From positions 1 through 64,000 of the forward strand of contig DUMZ01000008.1 of NCBI GenBank assembly GCA_012839565.1: DNA of 64,000 nucleotides. Reading direction: 5' to 3'. The notes beneath the pieces are model-generated. The model searched no databases. It saw only the letters and a list, made by a program, of their open reading frames with translations, and was not told the DNA's origin. Both the position numbers and the translations under genes were made by a program. The stretch's first letter is position 1. Every line of letters starts with the position of its first letter. This stretch comes from Anaerolineaceae bacterium (lineage in GTDB: Bacteria; Chloroflexota; Anaerolineae; Anaerolineales; Anaerolineaceae). Shown here piece by piece: positions 1-7,841 of the stretch.

Positions 1-174
1 GCTGACGGCAGCTTTATCTATATACCCAACGCTGGCTTCTATGGCGAAGATACTTTCACCTACAAAGCCTTTGATGGTGAATATTACAGTGAGGAAGTTA
101 CCGTTACCTTGATTATTGTCAAGAAACCGATTTGGAAACTCTACTTCCCCATCATCGTACCTGGTGGCATCTAG
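1..174 (+). CDS. C-terminal end of a secreted Ig/cadherin-like repeat surface protein (partial)
   Basis: The gene enters from outside the window; only its last 57 codons are visible, in frame from base 1 to TAG at 172-174. The visible part is one bacterial Ig/cadherin-like repeat of the type found in tandem in large adhesins: the segments IYIPNAGFYGEDTFTYKAFD and a following beta strand match the usual 'G-x-F-x-Y-x-P-x-x-x-F-x-G-x-D-x-F-x-Y' pattern. After the repeat comes the short tail KPIWKLYFPIIVPGGI. A similar hydrophobic aromatic-proline tail ends the candidate selenoprotein at 13732-15135, so it may be a lineage-specific sorting or anchoring signal (inference). A strong terminator follows at 207-245. 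The role is probably adhesion or cell surface; the substrate is unknown. Confidence 0.75.
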   Translation, partial: ADGSFIYIPNAGFYGEDTFTYKAFDGEYYSEEVTVTLIIVKKPIWKLYFPIIVPGGI

Positions 175-206
175 ATCGAAACCGTTTTTGAACCATAACT
201 AGCTAT

Positions 207-245
207 GAGGCTGGCAAACACTAAGATTTGCCAGCCTCAGTTTTT
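207..245 (+). terminator. Rho-independent terminator after the surface-protein gene
   Basis: Perfect 12-bp stem GAGGCTGGCAAA (207-218) / TTTGCCAGCCTC (227-238) with an 8-nt loop, followed by AGTTTTT. It isolates the upstream gene from the ABC exporter operon and argues against any ABC start upstream of about 250. Confidence 0.9.
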
Positions 246-287
246 AATACGTTACAATTACACAGAACAGTACGTTTGGATGAGCCT

Positions 288-1268
288 ATGATTAAAACAC
301 AAGACCTGAGAAAAATATTCAAAATTGGAAAGAAGCAAAAAGAAACCCTGGTCGCTGTCGATGGGCTGAACTTGGAAATATCGGAAGGTGAAGTGTTTGG
401 CTTTCTGGGGCCAAACGGAGCGGGCAAAACAACGACGGTGCGCATGCTTACCAGTCTAATCCGTCCCAGCTCCGGTTCAGCAGAAATTTACGGATTGAAA
501 GTTGGCGTAGATGATACTGAAATTCGACGCAACGTGGGCATTTTGACCGAATCGCCAGGCTTATATGAACGTCTTAGCGCGGAACAAAACCTGCGCATTT
601 TTGCTGAACTTTATGACATTCCGGATCCCGAAAAAGCCATCAACAAATACCTAAGTATGCTGGATTTGTGGGACAGGCGCATGGACGCTGCAGGAACATA
701 CTCCAAAGGTATGCGCCAAAAGCTGGCGGTTGCGCGGGCAATGCTTCATGAGCCAAAGGTGCTTTTCCTTGATGAACCAACCACAGGCCTGGACCCCGAA
801 GCTGCTAAAACTGTGCGTGATTTCATTGATGAACTCAAACATCAGGGTCGCACTATCTTTATGTGTACCCACAACCTTGATGAAGCTGAACGCCACTGTG
901 ACCGTGTGGGCATTTTCAAGCAACGTCTTTTAGCGTTGGACAAACCGTCCGCGCTACGCGAGCAGCTTTTTGGACGAAAAGTCGTTTTCCATTTGGCAAA
1001 CACGACGCCCGAAATGTGCGCTGCGGTTCAAGCCTTGCCTGATGTTAAAGCTTTGGAACAAATTGAGAACAAATTGCTGGTCAGTTTGGACGAGCCGGAA
1101 AAAATGAACCCAGTTATTACACGCATTTTAGTGGATAAAGGCGCGGATATCTTGTTTATTGGCGAAATCAAGCAATCTTTGGAACGCGTTTATCTGGAGA
1201 TGATCCGCAGTGAAGAATCCAGCCAGACAAAAAAGATTAACCAAAGCGTAGAAAGGAACCGGGCATGA
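288..1268 (+). CDS. ABC-2 type exporter, ATP-binding subunit (NatA/CcmA-like)
   Basis: Cytoplasmic ATPase that would power the membrane partner encoded immediately downstream. A single nucleotide-binding domain carries Walker A GPNGAGKTTT (about residue 40), the ABC signature YSKGMRQKLAVARAM and Walker B VLFLDEPTTGLD, followed by a switch-type His (CTHNLDEAE). The C-terminal 100 residues are the small extension usual in DrrA/NatA-type ATPases. The open frame extends upstream to 228, but that would start inside the terminator hairpin, so the ATG at 288 is preferred (326 aa). The stop overlaps the next start as ATGA at 1265-1268, which implies translational coupling. The family exports sodium ions, drugs or peptides; the substrate cannot be read from the sequence. 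Confidence 0.9.
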   Translation: MIKTQDLRKIFKIGKKQKETLVAVDGLNLEISEGEVFGFLGPNGAGKTTTVRMLTSLIRPSSGSAEIYGLKVGVDDTEIRRNVGILTESPGLYERLSAEQNLRIFAELYDIPDPEKAINKYLSMLDLWDRRMDAAGTYSKGMRQKLAVARAMLHEPKVLFLDEPTTGLDPEAAKTVRDFIDELKHQGRTIFMCTHNLDEAERHCDRVGIFKQRLLALDKPSALREQLFGRKVVFHLANTTPEMCAAVQALPDVKALEQIENKLLVSLDEPEKMNPVITRILVDKGADILFIGEIKQSLERVYLEMIRSEESSQTKKINQSVERNRA

Positions 1269-2074
1269 AAAACATTCGAACCATTATCAAAAAAGAATGG
1301 GCAGAAGTCTTCAAGCGACGGGTCGTTGTTTTAATCATGCTCCTTGTGCCTTTGTTGTTCACGCTCATTCCGCTGGTGATGTTGGGCGTGATGTCTAATA
1401 CCGGTGTTGGCGGGGACGTTAGTCCCGAAATGCTGGCACAATCGGGCTCAATGCCAGGGGATATGGAGACGGTTTGTGTGGGCTTGTCGGGTAATGATTG
1501 TATGCAAGTCATGATGGTGATTCAGTTTTTGCTTATGTTCATGATGATGCCTTTGCTTCTTCCCATTACCATTGCCGCTTACAGTATCGTTGGCGAGAAG
1601 ACAACGCGCAGTTTGGAACCCCTTTTGGCAACGCCCATCACCACGCTGGAACTCCTGGTGGGGAAATGTCTCGCCGCGGTCATTCCCGCGGTTGGTGCTA
1701 CCTGGGCATCGTTTGCTTTGTTTAATATAGGTTTGATACTCGTAAAAGTCAGTCCAGGAGTTAGGGCTTATATTTTAGGCCCAACCTGGCTTTTAGGCAT
1801 TTTGGTGCTGGGTCCCATTTTGGCAATTATCGCGGTGAATTTCGCGCTTTACGTTTCATCACGCGTTTCAGATCCACGTATGGCTGAACAGGTGTCTGGT
1901 GTACTCATTTTTCCTTTTATGGGTGTAATCCTGGCGCAATTGGCAGGCGTGATTACCATTAATATCAAGTTTATGCTCTTATCAATTGTAGTTTGTGCGC
2001 TTATTGCGGTGGGTATGTTTTATTTGGGAACAATTATTTTTGACAGAGAAAATATTCTTACTAAATGGAAGTAG
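1265..2074 (+). CDS. ABC-2 type exporter, membrane permease subunit
   Basis: A 269-aa integral membrane protein, start overlapping the ATPase stop by four bases. An N-terminal segment (VVVLIMLLVPLLFTLIPLVML) is followed by a short extracytoplasmic loop and about five more hydrophobic segments. The central stretch (YSIVGEKTTRSLEPLLATPI) is the conserved E-K-x-x-x-[ST]-x-E-P-L-L-A-T-P motif of ABC-2 permeases of the NatB/YhaP group. It should form the transmembrane pore of the exporter with the upstream ATPase. The loop contains two Cys residues (VCVGLSGNDC) that could form a disulfide outside the cell. Substrate unknown. Confidence 0.88.
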   Translation: MKNIRTIIKKEWAEVFKRRVVVLIMLLVPLLFTLIPLVMLGVMSNTGVGGDVSPEMLAQSGSMPGDMETVCVGLSGNDCMQVMMVIQFLLMFMMMPLLLPITIAAYSIVGEKTTRSLEPLLATPITTLELLVGKCLAAVIPAVGATWASFALFNIGLILVKVSPGVRAYILGPTWLLGILVLGPILAIIAVNFALYVSSRVSDPRMAEQVSGVLIFPFMGVILAQLAGVITINIKFMLLSIVVCALIAVGMFYLGTIIFDRENILTKWK

Positions 2075-2080
2075 GGTTGG

Positions 2081-2845
2081 ATGAAAAATAAGCCAGGTAT
2101 TGTTGGCGTCTTGATCGCTGTTTTTGTTTTGTTCTTGCTCGTTAGTCCTGCTTTGGCGAACGGTGAGGCTTATAGTCTGGTGTTCAGGCGCGAATTTGGG
2201 GTTGGTATGCCTGGCGCGGTGCAAGGGCGCATGAGTATGACCATCAAAGGCGATTTGGACGCTGTTGATAAAGTAGTCTATATGATTGATGGGCAAGAAA
2301 TGGCAAACATGACCGCGCCATCACTCAAGTTTCAGTTCAACACAGATGATTATCCGTCTGGTCAACATACTATTTATGCGCTTGTTACGACCAAAACTGG
2401 TGAAACCAAACAAACCGATTCCATTTCCGTAACATTCATGGCGGCTGATGAAGCTAACGTTATTATCCGAAATGTTTTTATTGGTGTTGGTGCGGTTTTA
2501 TTGGTAACTGTAATAGTGAGTGTTCTCGTAACAAAACGTCAGCTTGATGCATCAAAAAGCGATGGCGTAAGCACTACTGGACTGATGGGCGCGACAGTTT
2601 GCCCGAATTGTGGACGTGCATTTACACGAACGGTGATTGGCTTGAACTTGCTTAGCAAGCGCTACGAGCCCTGCCCACATTGCCGAAAATGGTCCATGAC
2701 CAACCGTGCTACAAAAGAGGAAATCGAGCAAGCTGAACAAAAATTCAAGGCAACGATAGCGGAAGAGATCTCAGAACTTATCCGGTCAGATTCGCAGGGC
2801 GACAAAATGGACTTGCTTGAGGAAAGCAAATACACGGAACTTTAA
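2081..2845 (+). CDS. Exported Ig-like membrane protein with a cytoplasmic zinc ribbon, linked to the ABC exporter
   Basis: Starts 6 bp after the permease gene, so it is probably the third gene of the exporter operon. Layout of the 254 aa: signal peptide ending near SPALA-NG; an Ig-like beta domain of about 90 residues (VDKVVYMIDGQEM... SGQHTIYALVTTKTG); one membrane segment (about residues 128-150); then a C-terminal domain with two CxxC knuckles, CPNCG and CPHC, about 25 residues apart, typical of a zinc ribbon. If the signal sequence is cleaved, the Ig domain faces out and the zinc ribbon faces the cytoplasm. The protein may sense or assist the exporter; I do not recognise a named family. 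Confidence 0.7.
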   Translation: MKNKPGIVGVLIAVFVLFLLVSPALANGEAYSLVFRREFGVGMPGAVQGRMSMTIKGDLDAVDKVVYMIDGQEMANMTAPSLKFQFNTDDYPSGQHTIYALVTTKTGETKQTDSISVTFMAADEANVIIRNVFIGVGAVLLVTVIVSVLVTKRQLDASKSDGVSTTGLMGATVCPNCGRAFTRTVIGLNLLSKRYEPCPHCRKWSMTNRATKEEIEQAEQKFKATIAEEISELIRSDSQGDKMDLLEESKYTEL

Positions 2846-2981
2846 TAGACAATTTCTTCTTCTATTGGACGTAAATTGCTTTTAAAAATAACATGAAAAA
2901 AGTATTCTGCTTTCACCATGGTTTACAAAGTGAATGAGTATGAGTGCACAAATAGATTGAAACTGTTTAGCATAATTTTCT

Positions 2982-2987
2982 TATAGT
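2982..2987 (+). promoter_or_regulatory. -10 box, possible leaderless start
   Basis: TATAGT is followed by exactly six bases and the ATG at 2994. No Shine-Dalgarno sequence precedes the start. The same -10/6-nt/ATG geometry recurs elsewhere in the window. Confidence 0.45.
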
Positions 2988-2993
2988 AAAATG

Positions 2994-3863
2994 ATGGCAC
3001 GTACGAGAAAAAATAACAGAAAAGTGAACATGTATAGTCAAACTCGATTAGTTCTAAGAAAAACGCATGATTTTGTTGACGCATTGATAGCAAAGATTTT
3101 AGGCGGAAAAACATTGGGTGAACTTTCCGAAGAATGCCTGGATAAAATGTCGATTCTTGAAAATATTGACAGCTTCGCTTATGCCAAGAAAAGTCATTTT
3201 CAGCATTTAGAAATCCCGGCAATGTATGCCAAACAATCCCTGAAAACCGCTGATATGAAAGCTTATCAGGACTCTTTAATCTTAACTTTTATCAAACAGA
3301 ACATTAAACCTGCTGCAAAGATACTTGAGATTGGTGGGGGGCAATCTCGTGTTATCCAACTGTTGCATGAAAACTACTCTTTCTGGAATCTTGACAAGCT
3401 GGAAGGCGCAGGCTTTGGCCCCAAAAGGCCCTACGATGCCCACGGACATGTGTTGGTTCAAGATTATTTGGGCGCATTCAGTCCAGAACTTGAAGACCAT
3501 TCCTTCGATTTCATCTATAGCATTTCAACCATTGAACATCTGCCACATGATGAGGAAACATTGACACGTTGCCTGGCTGACATGAACCGCCTGCTTGCTC
3601 CAGGTGGAGTTTGTTTGCATTGTGTTGACGCACTTTTGAAGCCGGATAAACTTGAAGTGCATCCGCTTGTTCCAAAAGTGCTTTCAGAAAACAGGACTGC
3701 CAGAACAAACTTGTGTTTTGATACGCTCTCAAAAGATCCTGATTTATGGAGTTTGCCCTTTTACGCTTATTACACTCGCTATTTTCATCTGACAAAAAAG
3801 AGACTTAAACCTTTCGGTAAGCCGATTACAATCAATGTTTATTGGGAACAAGACGAGACATAA
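2994..3863 (+). CDS. Class I SAM-dependent methyltransferase-like protein
   Basis: A 289-aa cytoplasmic protein. The central part has motif I AAKILEIGGGQSRVIQLL with a GxGxS/G-type SAM loop, an acidic residue after strand 2, and the later FDFIYSISTIEHLPHDEE and LAPGGVCLHC segments of Rossmann-fold methyltransferases. The N-terminal 95 residues are helical and not recognised. ATG codons exist at 2991 and 2994; 2994 is chosen because it lies six bases from a -10-like box. The family methylates small molecules or, in cell-surface loci, sugars; no neighbour identifies the substrate. The locus is more AT-rich than its neighbours and transcriptionally alone, so it may be accessory. Confidence 0.75.
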   Translation: MARTRKNNRKVNMYSQTRLVLRKTHDFVDALIAKILGGKTLGELSEECLDKMSILENIDSFAYAKKSHFQHLEIPAMYAKQSLKTADMKAYQDSLILTFIKQNIKPAAKILEIGGGQSRVIQLLHENYSFWNLDKLEGAGFGPKRPYDAHGHVLVQDYLGAFSPELEDHSFDFIYSISTIEHLPHDEETLTRCLADMNRLLAPGGVCLHCVDALLKPDKLEVHPLVPKVLSENRTARTNLCFDTLSKDPDLWSLPFYAYYTRYFHLTKKRLKPFGKPITINVYWEQDET

Positions 3864-4003
3864 TTCTTCAACAGAATTAAATTCTATCTTTTTCATTAGT
3901 GTTTAGAATTATTAATATTTATTCCAGAGGAATCTTTCATCTGGTTTTTATCGTGTTTAAAAGTCAAAGGGTTCTTTGCCTTGAAAAAGTGGTTCAACAT
4001 TAC

Positions 4004-4030
4004 TGTCACAAAAAGCACTTGAATGACGTT
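4004..4030 (+). promoter_or_regulatory. ECF-type promoter TGTCACA-N16-CGTT upstream of the sigma gene
   Basis: TGTCACA (4004-4010), 16 bases, then CGTT (4027-4030), about 30 bases before the sigma-factor start. TGTCAC-type -35 and CGTC/CGTT-type -10 elements are known targets of some ECF sigma factors (for example ECF41). This suggests that the sigma factor encoded at 4063 autoregulates its own operon (inference). Confidence 0.55.
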
Positions 4031-4062
4031 ATCCTTAACAAAGCGCGCGAAGATGGAGGTTT

Positions 4063-4554
4063 ATGCGAAAAGCTGAACTGAATGAATTTTACGATGAATG
4101 GATCCAAGCGATTTATCGCTATACGCTCTCAAGAGTAAAGCATGTGGATGATGCCCAAGACATTACCAGTCAAACCTTTCTCTCTGCCTGGCAAAATCGT
4201 GAACGGTATCAGGAACGTGGCGAGTTCGCCGCCTGGCTCTTTAGCATCGCGCGCAATAAAATCAAAGATCATTTCAGGCAAGCCCAACGAAAGCAGAATC
4301 GCATCCAAACGCTGGGCGATGATGAAATTTACAAACTATCCGCTGAACCGCAGCACGAAACGCTTATCGCTTTGCGCCAGGTCATCAGCACTTTATCAGA
4401 AAAAGACCAAGAACTAATTCGCCTGCGCTATGTGGCAGGGCTGGATTTTGCCACCATCGCTAAAATCAGCCGTCGCAGTCCAGCGGCGTGCCGAAAAGCC
4501 TGCAGTCGCCTGGTGGCGAAGCTAAAAGCTCATTTTGAACAAGAGCAAGAATAG
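4063..4554 (+). CDS. RNA polymerase sigma-70 family factor, ECF subfamily
   Basis: A 163-aa alternative sigma factor. Region 2 lies at about residues 8-75 (YRYTLSRVKHVDDAQDITSQ, then FAAWLFSIARNKIKDHFRQ), and region 4 at about residues 100-155 (LSEKDQELIRLRYVAGLDFA followed by the helix-turn-helix TIAKISRRSPAACRKACSRL). No region 1 or 3 is present, as expected for ECF factors. The start is fixed by GGAGG seven bases upstream. The gene for a membrane protein resembling an anti-sigma factor follows after 8 bp, so release from the membrane by an envelope signal is the likely mode of control. A candidate self-recognised promoter lies upstream. Confidence 0.92.
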   Translation: MRKAELNEFYDEWIQAIYRYTLSRVKHVDDAQDITSQTFLSAWQNRERYQERGEFAAWLFSIARNKIKDHFRQAQRKQNRIQTLGDDEIYKLSAEPQHETLIALRQVISTLSEKDQELIRLRYVAGLDFATIAKISRRSPAACRKACSRLVAKLKAHFEQEQE

Positions 4555-4562
4555 AGGACGAA

Positions 4563-6023
4563 ATGACAAAGCTTAATACGAATTCCTTAAATCCCTTTGA
4601 AGAAAAAATTTCCCTGGCGATACAGGTGAAAGACGCACCCGAAGACTTCACACAAACTTTAAAATCACAACTGGAAAGTATTCCAGAAAGCAAGGAGATG
4701 GCGCAAAACTTAAGGCTGAAATCTCCAAAAATGCGCTGGGCGGTGGCAGGCATCAGCTTGGCACTCATCGCCGTCATCGTCGTCTTTGCCATCGGTCCGA
4801 AAAAAGTTTGGGCGGAGATATCCAGTTTCTTACAACGTTTGCCTGGCGTGGGCAACGTGGAAGACCTAGGCGAAAGCTGCGTGCTGGCGAAGCCGATGAG
4901 CATTACCCAGGAGGGTTACACCATCACGCTTGAAGCGCTTAGCTCAACGGATAAAAAAAGCTGGGTGCGGTTTTCGTTGGATGGCTGGCAAGGTGACCGC
5001 GATTTTTATTACATGATGATACGCGAATTTGGCAAGTTGCAATATAACATCGATACCATCAAACCCCAGTCAACATTTGTTGGAGATATTTACCAGTCCG
5101 AGCTTTTATATCTGGAATATGAATTGCCGCCTGTTTGCCACGCCAAAGATTTCAGGCTCGCTTTTCTTAGCTTGCCTGCATCAAAGCAAAATATGGCACC
5201 AGAAGTATGGGAATTTGAACCCAAACTACGCGCCGCGCAAAAAGAAGATACCCTGCCCAAAAATGACCAGGGATTTCTAAGCAGCGAAGAGCACGAAGGC
5301 ATTACCATGCAAATACTGGCTTACTATGAAACCCCCAAATTCACAGGCTTATCTTACCGTTTTCAGACACCATCGCTCAGGAATAGCGTGTCTCTCCTGG
5401 GCGGATGGAATCCCAGCAACCCCATGATTGTTGATTCCGAAGGTAACAACTACTATGAGCAAGATAGAAGGTCCGCAAGCTCGCATTTTGGCTATTTCTC
5501 AATGGTGAACAAAATGCCACACGATGAAAGTTTCCACTTAAACAGCCCTTCAATGATGTTGTATTGGAATGAGCTGGATTTTGAAATACTCGAAAATAAG
5601 GCGCCCATTACAATTGACTTTAGTGCTAATTTTGAAAAGGGACATGAATGGAAACTGGATTTCTGGTATGAATATGACTATCCCCATAAAATATATTTTG
5701 ATAAAGTGGTCTATCGCGAAAGCCCACCGCATCTTGAAGTCCACTATGGGACAGATAACGACATTAATTATATTCAATTGTATTGCTTTTCTGATGTCGC
5801 GCCCTTGTGCAAAGGGTGTCCTTACAGCAGTACCGAAGGTGTTTTCCGGATTGGGCTGGCAGAAAAACCAAGCGGTCAGTTGAAGCTGGGACTTTATAGT
5901 GTTAGCAGAGAAATAGAGCCACCTGAAGGCTGGACAATAGACTTTACGCTGGACGAACTGCCCAAAGCCGAGTGGCTGCCCTTATACGATGTGCCTTACA
6001 TCGTGCCAGAACAACGTCCGTAG
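4563..6023 (+). CDS. Single-pass membrane anti-sigma factor-like protein (DUF4179-like)
   Basis: A 486-aa protein encoded 8 bp after the sigma gene. Residues 1-55 are cytoplasmic and would contain the sigma-binding part; a membrane segment at about residues 60-78 (WAVAGISLALIAVIVVFAIG) is followed by GPKKVWAEI and a large extracytoplasmic beta-rich region of about 400 residues. The segment just after the membrane (IGPxKVWAxI, then P-x-x-V/I-x-x-x-x-Y-x-I) also occurs in the protein at 29298-31181, which likewise partners an ECF sigma factor. No zinc anti-sigma HxxxCxxC motif is present. The outer region contains CKGC and other Cys residues that could respond to redox state (speculative). Confidence 0.78.
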   Translation: MTKLNTNSLNPFEEKISLAIQVKDAPEDFTQTLKSQLESIPESKEMAQNLRLKSPKMRWAVAGISLALIAVIVVFAIGPKKVWAEISSFLQRLPGVGNVEDLGESCVLAKPMSITQEGYTITLEALSSTDKKSWVRFSLDGWQGDRDFYYMMIREFGKLQYNIDTIKPQSTFVGDIYQSELLYLEYELPPVCHAKDFRLAFLSLPASKQNMAPEVWEFEPKLRAAQKEDTLPKNDQGFLSSEEHEGITMQILAYYETPKFTGLSYRFQTPSLRNSVSLLGGWNPSNPMIVDSEGNNYYEQDRRSASSHFGYFSMVNKMPHDESFHLNSPSMMLYWNELDFEILENKAPITIDFSANFEKGHEWKLDFWYEYDYPHKIYFDKVVYRESPPHLEVHYGTDNDINYIQLYCFSDVAPLCKGCPYSSTEGVFRIGLAEKPSGQLKLGLYSVSREIEPPEGWTIDFTLDELPKAEWLPLYDVPYIVPEQRP

Positions 6024-6059
6024 AGCATGTTTTAATGCGCAAGCTATTATAAAAAAGCA

Positions 6060-6092
6060 AAAACCCCTTTAATTCGTAAGGGGTTTTGTTTT
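6060..6092. terminator. Bidirectional-looking intrinsic terminator between convergent genes
   Basis: Stem AAAACCCCTT (6060-6069) / AAGGGGTTTT (6078-6087), followed by GTTTTTT on the plus strand; the A-rich 5' side gives a T-tract on the minus strand. It separates the anti-sigma gene from the convergent DNA methyltransferase gene. Confidence 0.85.
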
Positions 6093-6109
6093 TTAACAAT
6101 TAATGCGGT

Positions 6110-7210
6110 TTAAGACTCTTCAATATCTTCGCGGTATTTTTTGCGAATTTCATCAATTTTGCACTTTGATTGCGTGCTTTCGTCCCAGTAATACCAAAGC
6201 ATCCAGCCATTCGCGGGACGGCCGAGAATCTCACGCGCCAGGCGATGAATTGATCCACGTTGCCTGCCAACCACCAAAGCGCCATCGGCTTGCACGGTTG
6301 CCCAAATATGCCCCTCGTCGCCCAAACTCAAGCGGGTACCAGGCATAATGTAACCTTGCTCAACCAACAGACCAAAAGGAATCCGTTTGCGTGATCGCGG
6401 ATTAGGCGTGATCAAGAGTGGCGCGTCAAACTCCTGTTGCACGTTCTTGCTCAAGCGTTCGCGCGCGTGATAAACATAACGCGGATCAATTTCGATGCCG
6501 ATGTAATGCCGGCTTAGCTTTCGCGCCATCATGCCTGTGGTTCCTGTGCCAAAGAAGGGGTCCAGCACCACATCGCCAGGGTTAGTCGTTGCCATCAAAA
6601 TCCGATACAGCAAGGCTTCGGGTTTTTGGGTGGGATGCAAGCGCTTGCCACCTTCACGCAGGCGTTCTTTGCCTGTGCAGATGGGGATAAACCAGTCCGA
6701 GCGCATTTGCAGGTCATCGTTGAGCATCTTCATGGCTTGATAATTGAAGGTATAGCGCGCGCCCTTTTCTTTTTGCGCCCAGATGAGTGTTTCGTGCGCG
6801 TTCGTAAACCGCACGCCACGAAAATTTGGCATCGGGTTACTCTTGACCCAAACCACGTCATTGAGAATCCAGTAGTCCAAATCCTGCAGGATGCTCCCCA
6901 CACGGTAGATATTATGATACGAGCCAATCACCCACAAGGTGCCTGTTGGTTTGAGCACGCGCCGACAAGCGCTGAGCCACGCGGTCGTGAATTCATCATA
7001 TGCCTTGAGACTTTCGAACTTATCCCAGTCTTCGTCCACGCCTTGCACCAGGCTAAGGTTCGGGCGTAAAAGCTCACCTTGCAGTTGCAAGTTGTAGGGC
7101 GGATCCGCGAAAATCAGGTCTACCGATTCAGCCGGCAGGGTTGGGAGTATCTCGAGACAATCGCCCTGAACTGTCTGGTCAAGCCAGGAAGCTAGGGGGT
7201 GTTCGCTCAT
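6110..7210 (-). CDS. Adenine-specific DNA methyltransferase, CcrM-like with a C-terminal RAMA-like domain
   Basis: A 366-aa beta-class N6-adenine or N4-cytosine methyltransferase: the catalytic DPPY (residues 36-39) precedes the SAM-binding DPFFGTGTTG (about residue 218). After about residue 275 comes a region like the RAMA domain of CcrM (GTRLSLGDEGHIWATVQADG ... GWMLWYYWDE), which in Caulobacter CcrM takes part in DNA recognition. Length and layout match CcrM/HinfI-type enzymes (specificity GANTC), but the target here cannot be read from sequence. No restriction endonuclease gene is adjacent, so this is a candidate orphan, regulatory methylase. A -10 box lies six bases before the ATG without a Shine-Dalgarno sequence. 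Confidence 0.88.
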   Translation of the reverse strand: MSEHPLASWLDQTVQGDCLEILPTLPAESVDLIFADPPYNLQLQGELLRPNLSLVQGVDEDWDKFESLKAYDEFTTAWLSACRRVLKPTGTLWVIGSYHNIYRVGSILQDLDYWILNDVVWVKSNPMPNFRGVRFTNAHETLIWAQKEKGARYTFNYQAMKMLNDDLQMRSDWFIPICTGKERLREGGKRLHPTQKPEALLYRILMATTNPGDVVLDPFFGTGTTGMMARKLSRHYIGIEIDPRYVYHARERLSKNVQQEFDAPLLITPNPRSRKRIPFGLLVEQGYIMPGTRLSLGDEGHIWATVQADGALVVGRQRGSIHRLAREILGRPANGWMLWYYWDESTQSKCKIDEIRKKYREDIEES

Positions 7211-7216
7211 AGTCTA

Positions 7217-7222
7217 ATTGTA
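7217..7222 (-). promoter_or_regulatory. -10 box, possible leaderless start of the DNA methyltransferase gene
   Basis: On the minus strand TACAAT is followed by six bases and the ATG at 7210. No Shine-Dalgarno sequence fits. Confidence 0.5.
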
Positions 7223-7341
7223 ATGGATTTTGAACATATTTGGTGGATTTCATTAACGTAAATGATGCATATCAAGGTGTAAAGATTGTCTGTTTCACAG
7301 AAACAGCAGCGATGGTATCTGGCGTTTTCTGTAAAACCTTC

Positions 7342-7369
7342 TTGTATTTGCTTTGAACAAAGCTATAAT
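7342..7369 (+). promoter_or_regulatory. Sigma-70 type promoter of the thioesterase-M42 peptidase operon
   Basis: TTGTAT (7342-7347), 16 bases, TATAAT (7364-7369). The predicted start falls just before GGGGAGG (7374-7380), giving a very short leader before the ATG at 7386. Confidence 0.6.
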
Positions 7370-7385
7370 CGATGGGGAGGCAAAT

Positions 7386-7841
7386 ATGACATCAACCATT
7401 AACCCCGACTGGCAGGATTTTAAGTTTTACCAAGAGATTAAGCCCCGCTATGGCGATTTTGACACCCAACTGCACGTCAACAACCTGGCTTATCTTGAGA
7501 TGGGCGAAAGTGTGCGCATCGACTACTACAAGGATGTGGGCATTTGGGATGGTGTTATCCGCCCTGGTGGCTTTGGTATGCTGATGGCGTCTATTAAAAC
7601 TGACTTTGTCAATTCCATCAATTACGGTGACCCTGTCCACATCGGTTATAAAACTGCCCGCATCGGCAACAAAAGCATCACCTTCGCCTTCATCATCAAA
7701 AACCCACAAAGCAATCTCGTCTATGCGCGCGGAGAAGTGGTGGGTGTTTGCTATGATCATTTCGCCGGAAAATCTGTGCGCGTTCCCCAGGAATGGCGAC
7801 AAAAATTATCAGAATACGAAAATAACAAGGATTTACTATGA
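7386..7841 (+). CDS. Acyl-CoA thioesterase-like hotdog-fold protein (4HBT family)
   Basis: A 151-aa protein. The N-terminal RYGDFDTQLHVNNLAYLEMG segment is the conserved R-Y-x-D-x-D-x-x-x-H-x-N-N start of 4-hydroxybenzoyl-CoA thioesterase-type hotdog enzymes, with the Asp in the catalytic position. The middle (FVNSINYGDPVHIGYKTARIGNKSI) matches the central helix-strand region. A longer frame exists from a TTG at 7353, but the ATG at 7386 follows GGGGAGG at ideal spacing and is chosen. Such enzymes cleave acyl-CoA thioesters; the acyl chain is unknown. It overlaps the M42 peptidase gene by ATGA, so the two are translationally coupled although no metabolic link is obvious. Confidence 0.85.
   Translation: MTSTINPDWQDFKFYQEIKPRYGDFDTQLHVNNLAYLEMGESVRIDYYKDVGIWDGVIRPGGFGMLMASIKTDFVNSINYGDPVHIGYKTARIGNKSITFAFIIKNPQSNLVYARGEVVGVCYDHFAGKSVRVPQEWRQKLSEYENNKDLL

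Noticed and set aside
228-287. Upstream start of the ABC ATPase at 228
   Set aside because: The region lies in the terminator hairpin of the preceding gene; the ATG at 288 is better.
3899-4081. Short open frame before the first sigma gene
   Set aside because: It overlaps the ECF promoter and the sigma gene start, with no ribosome site or coding character.
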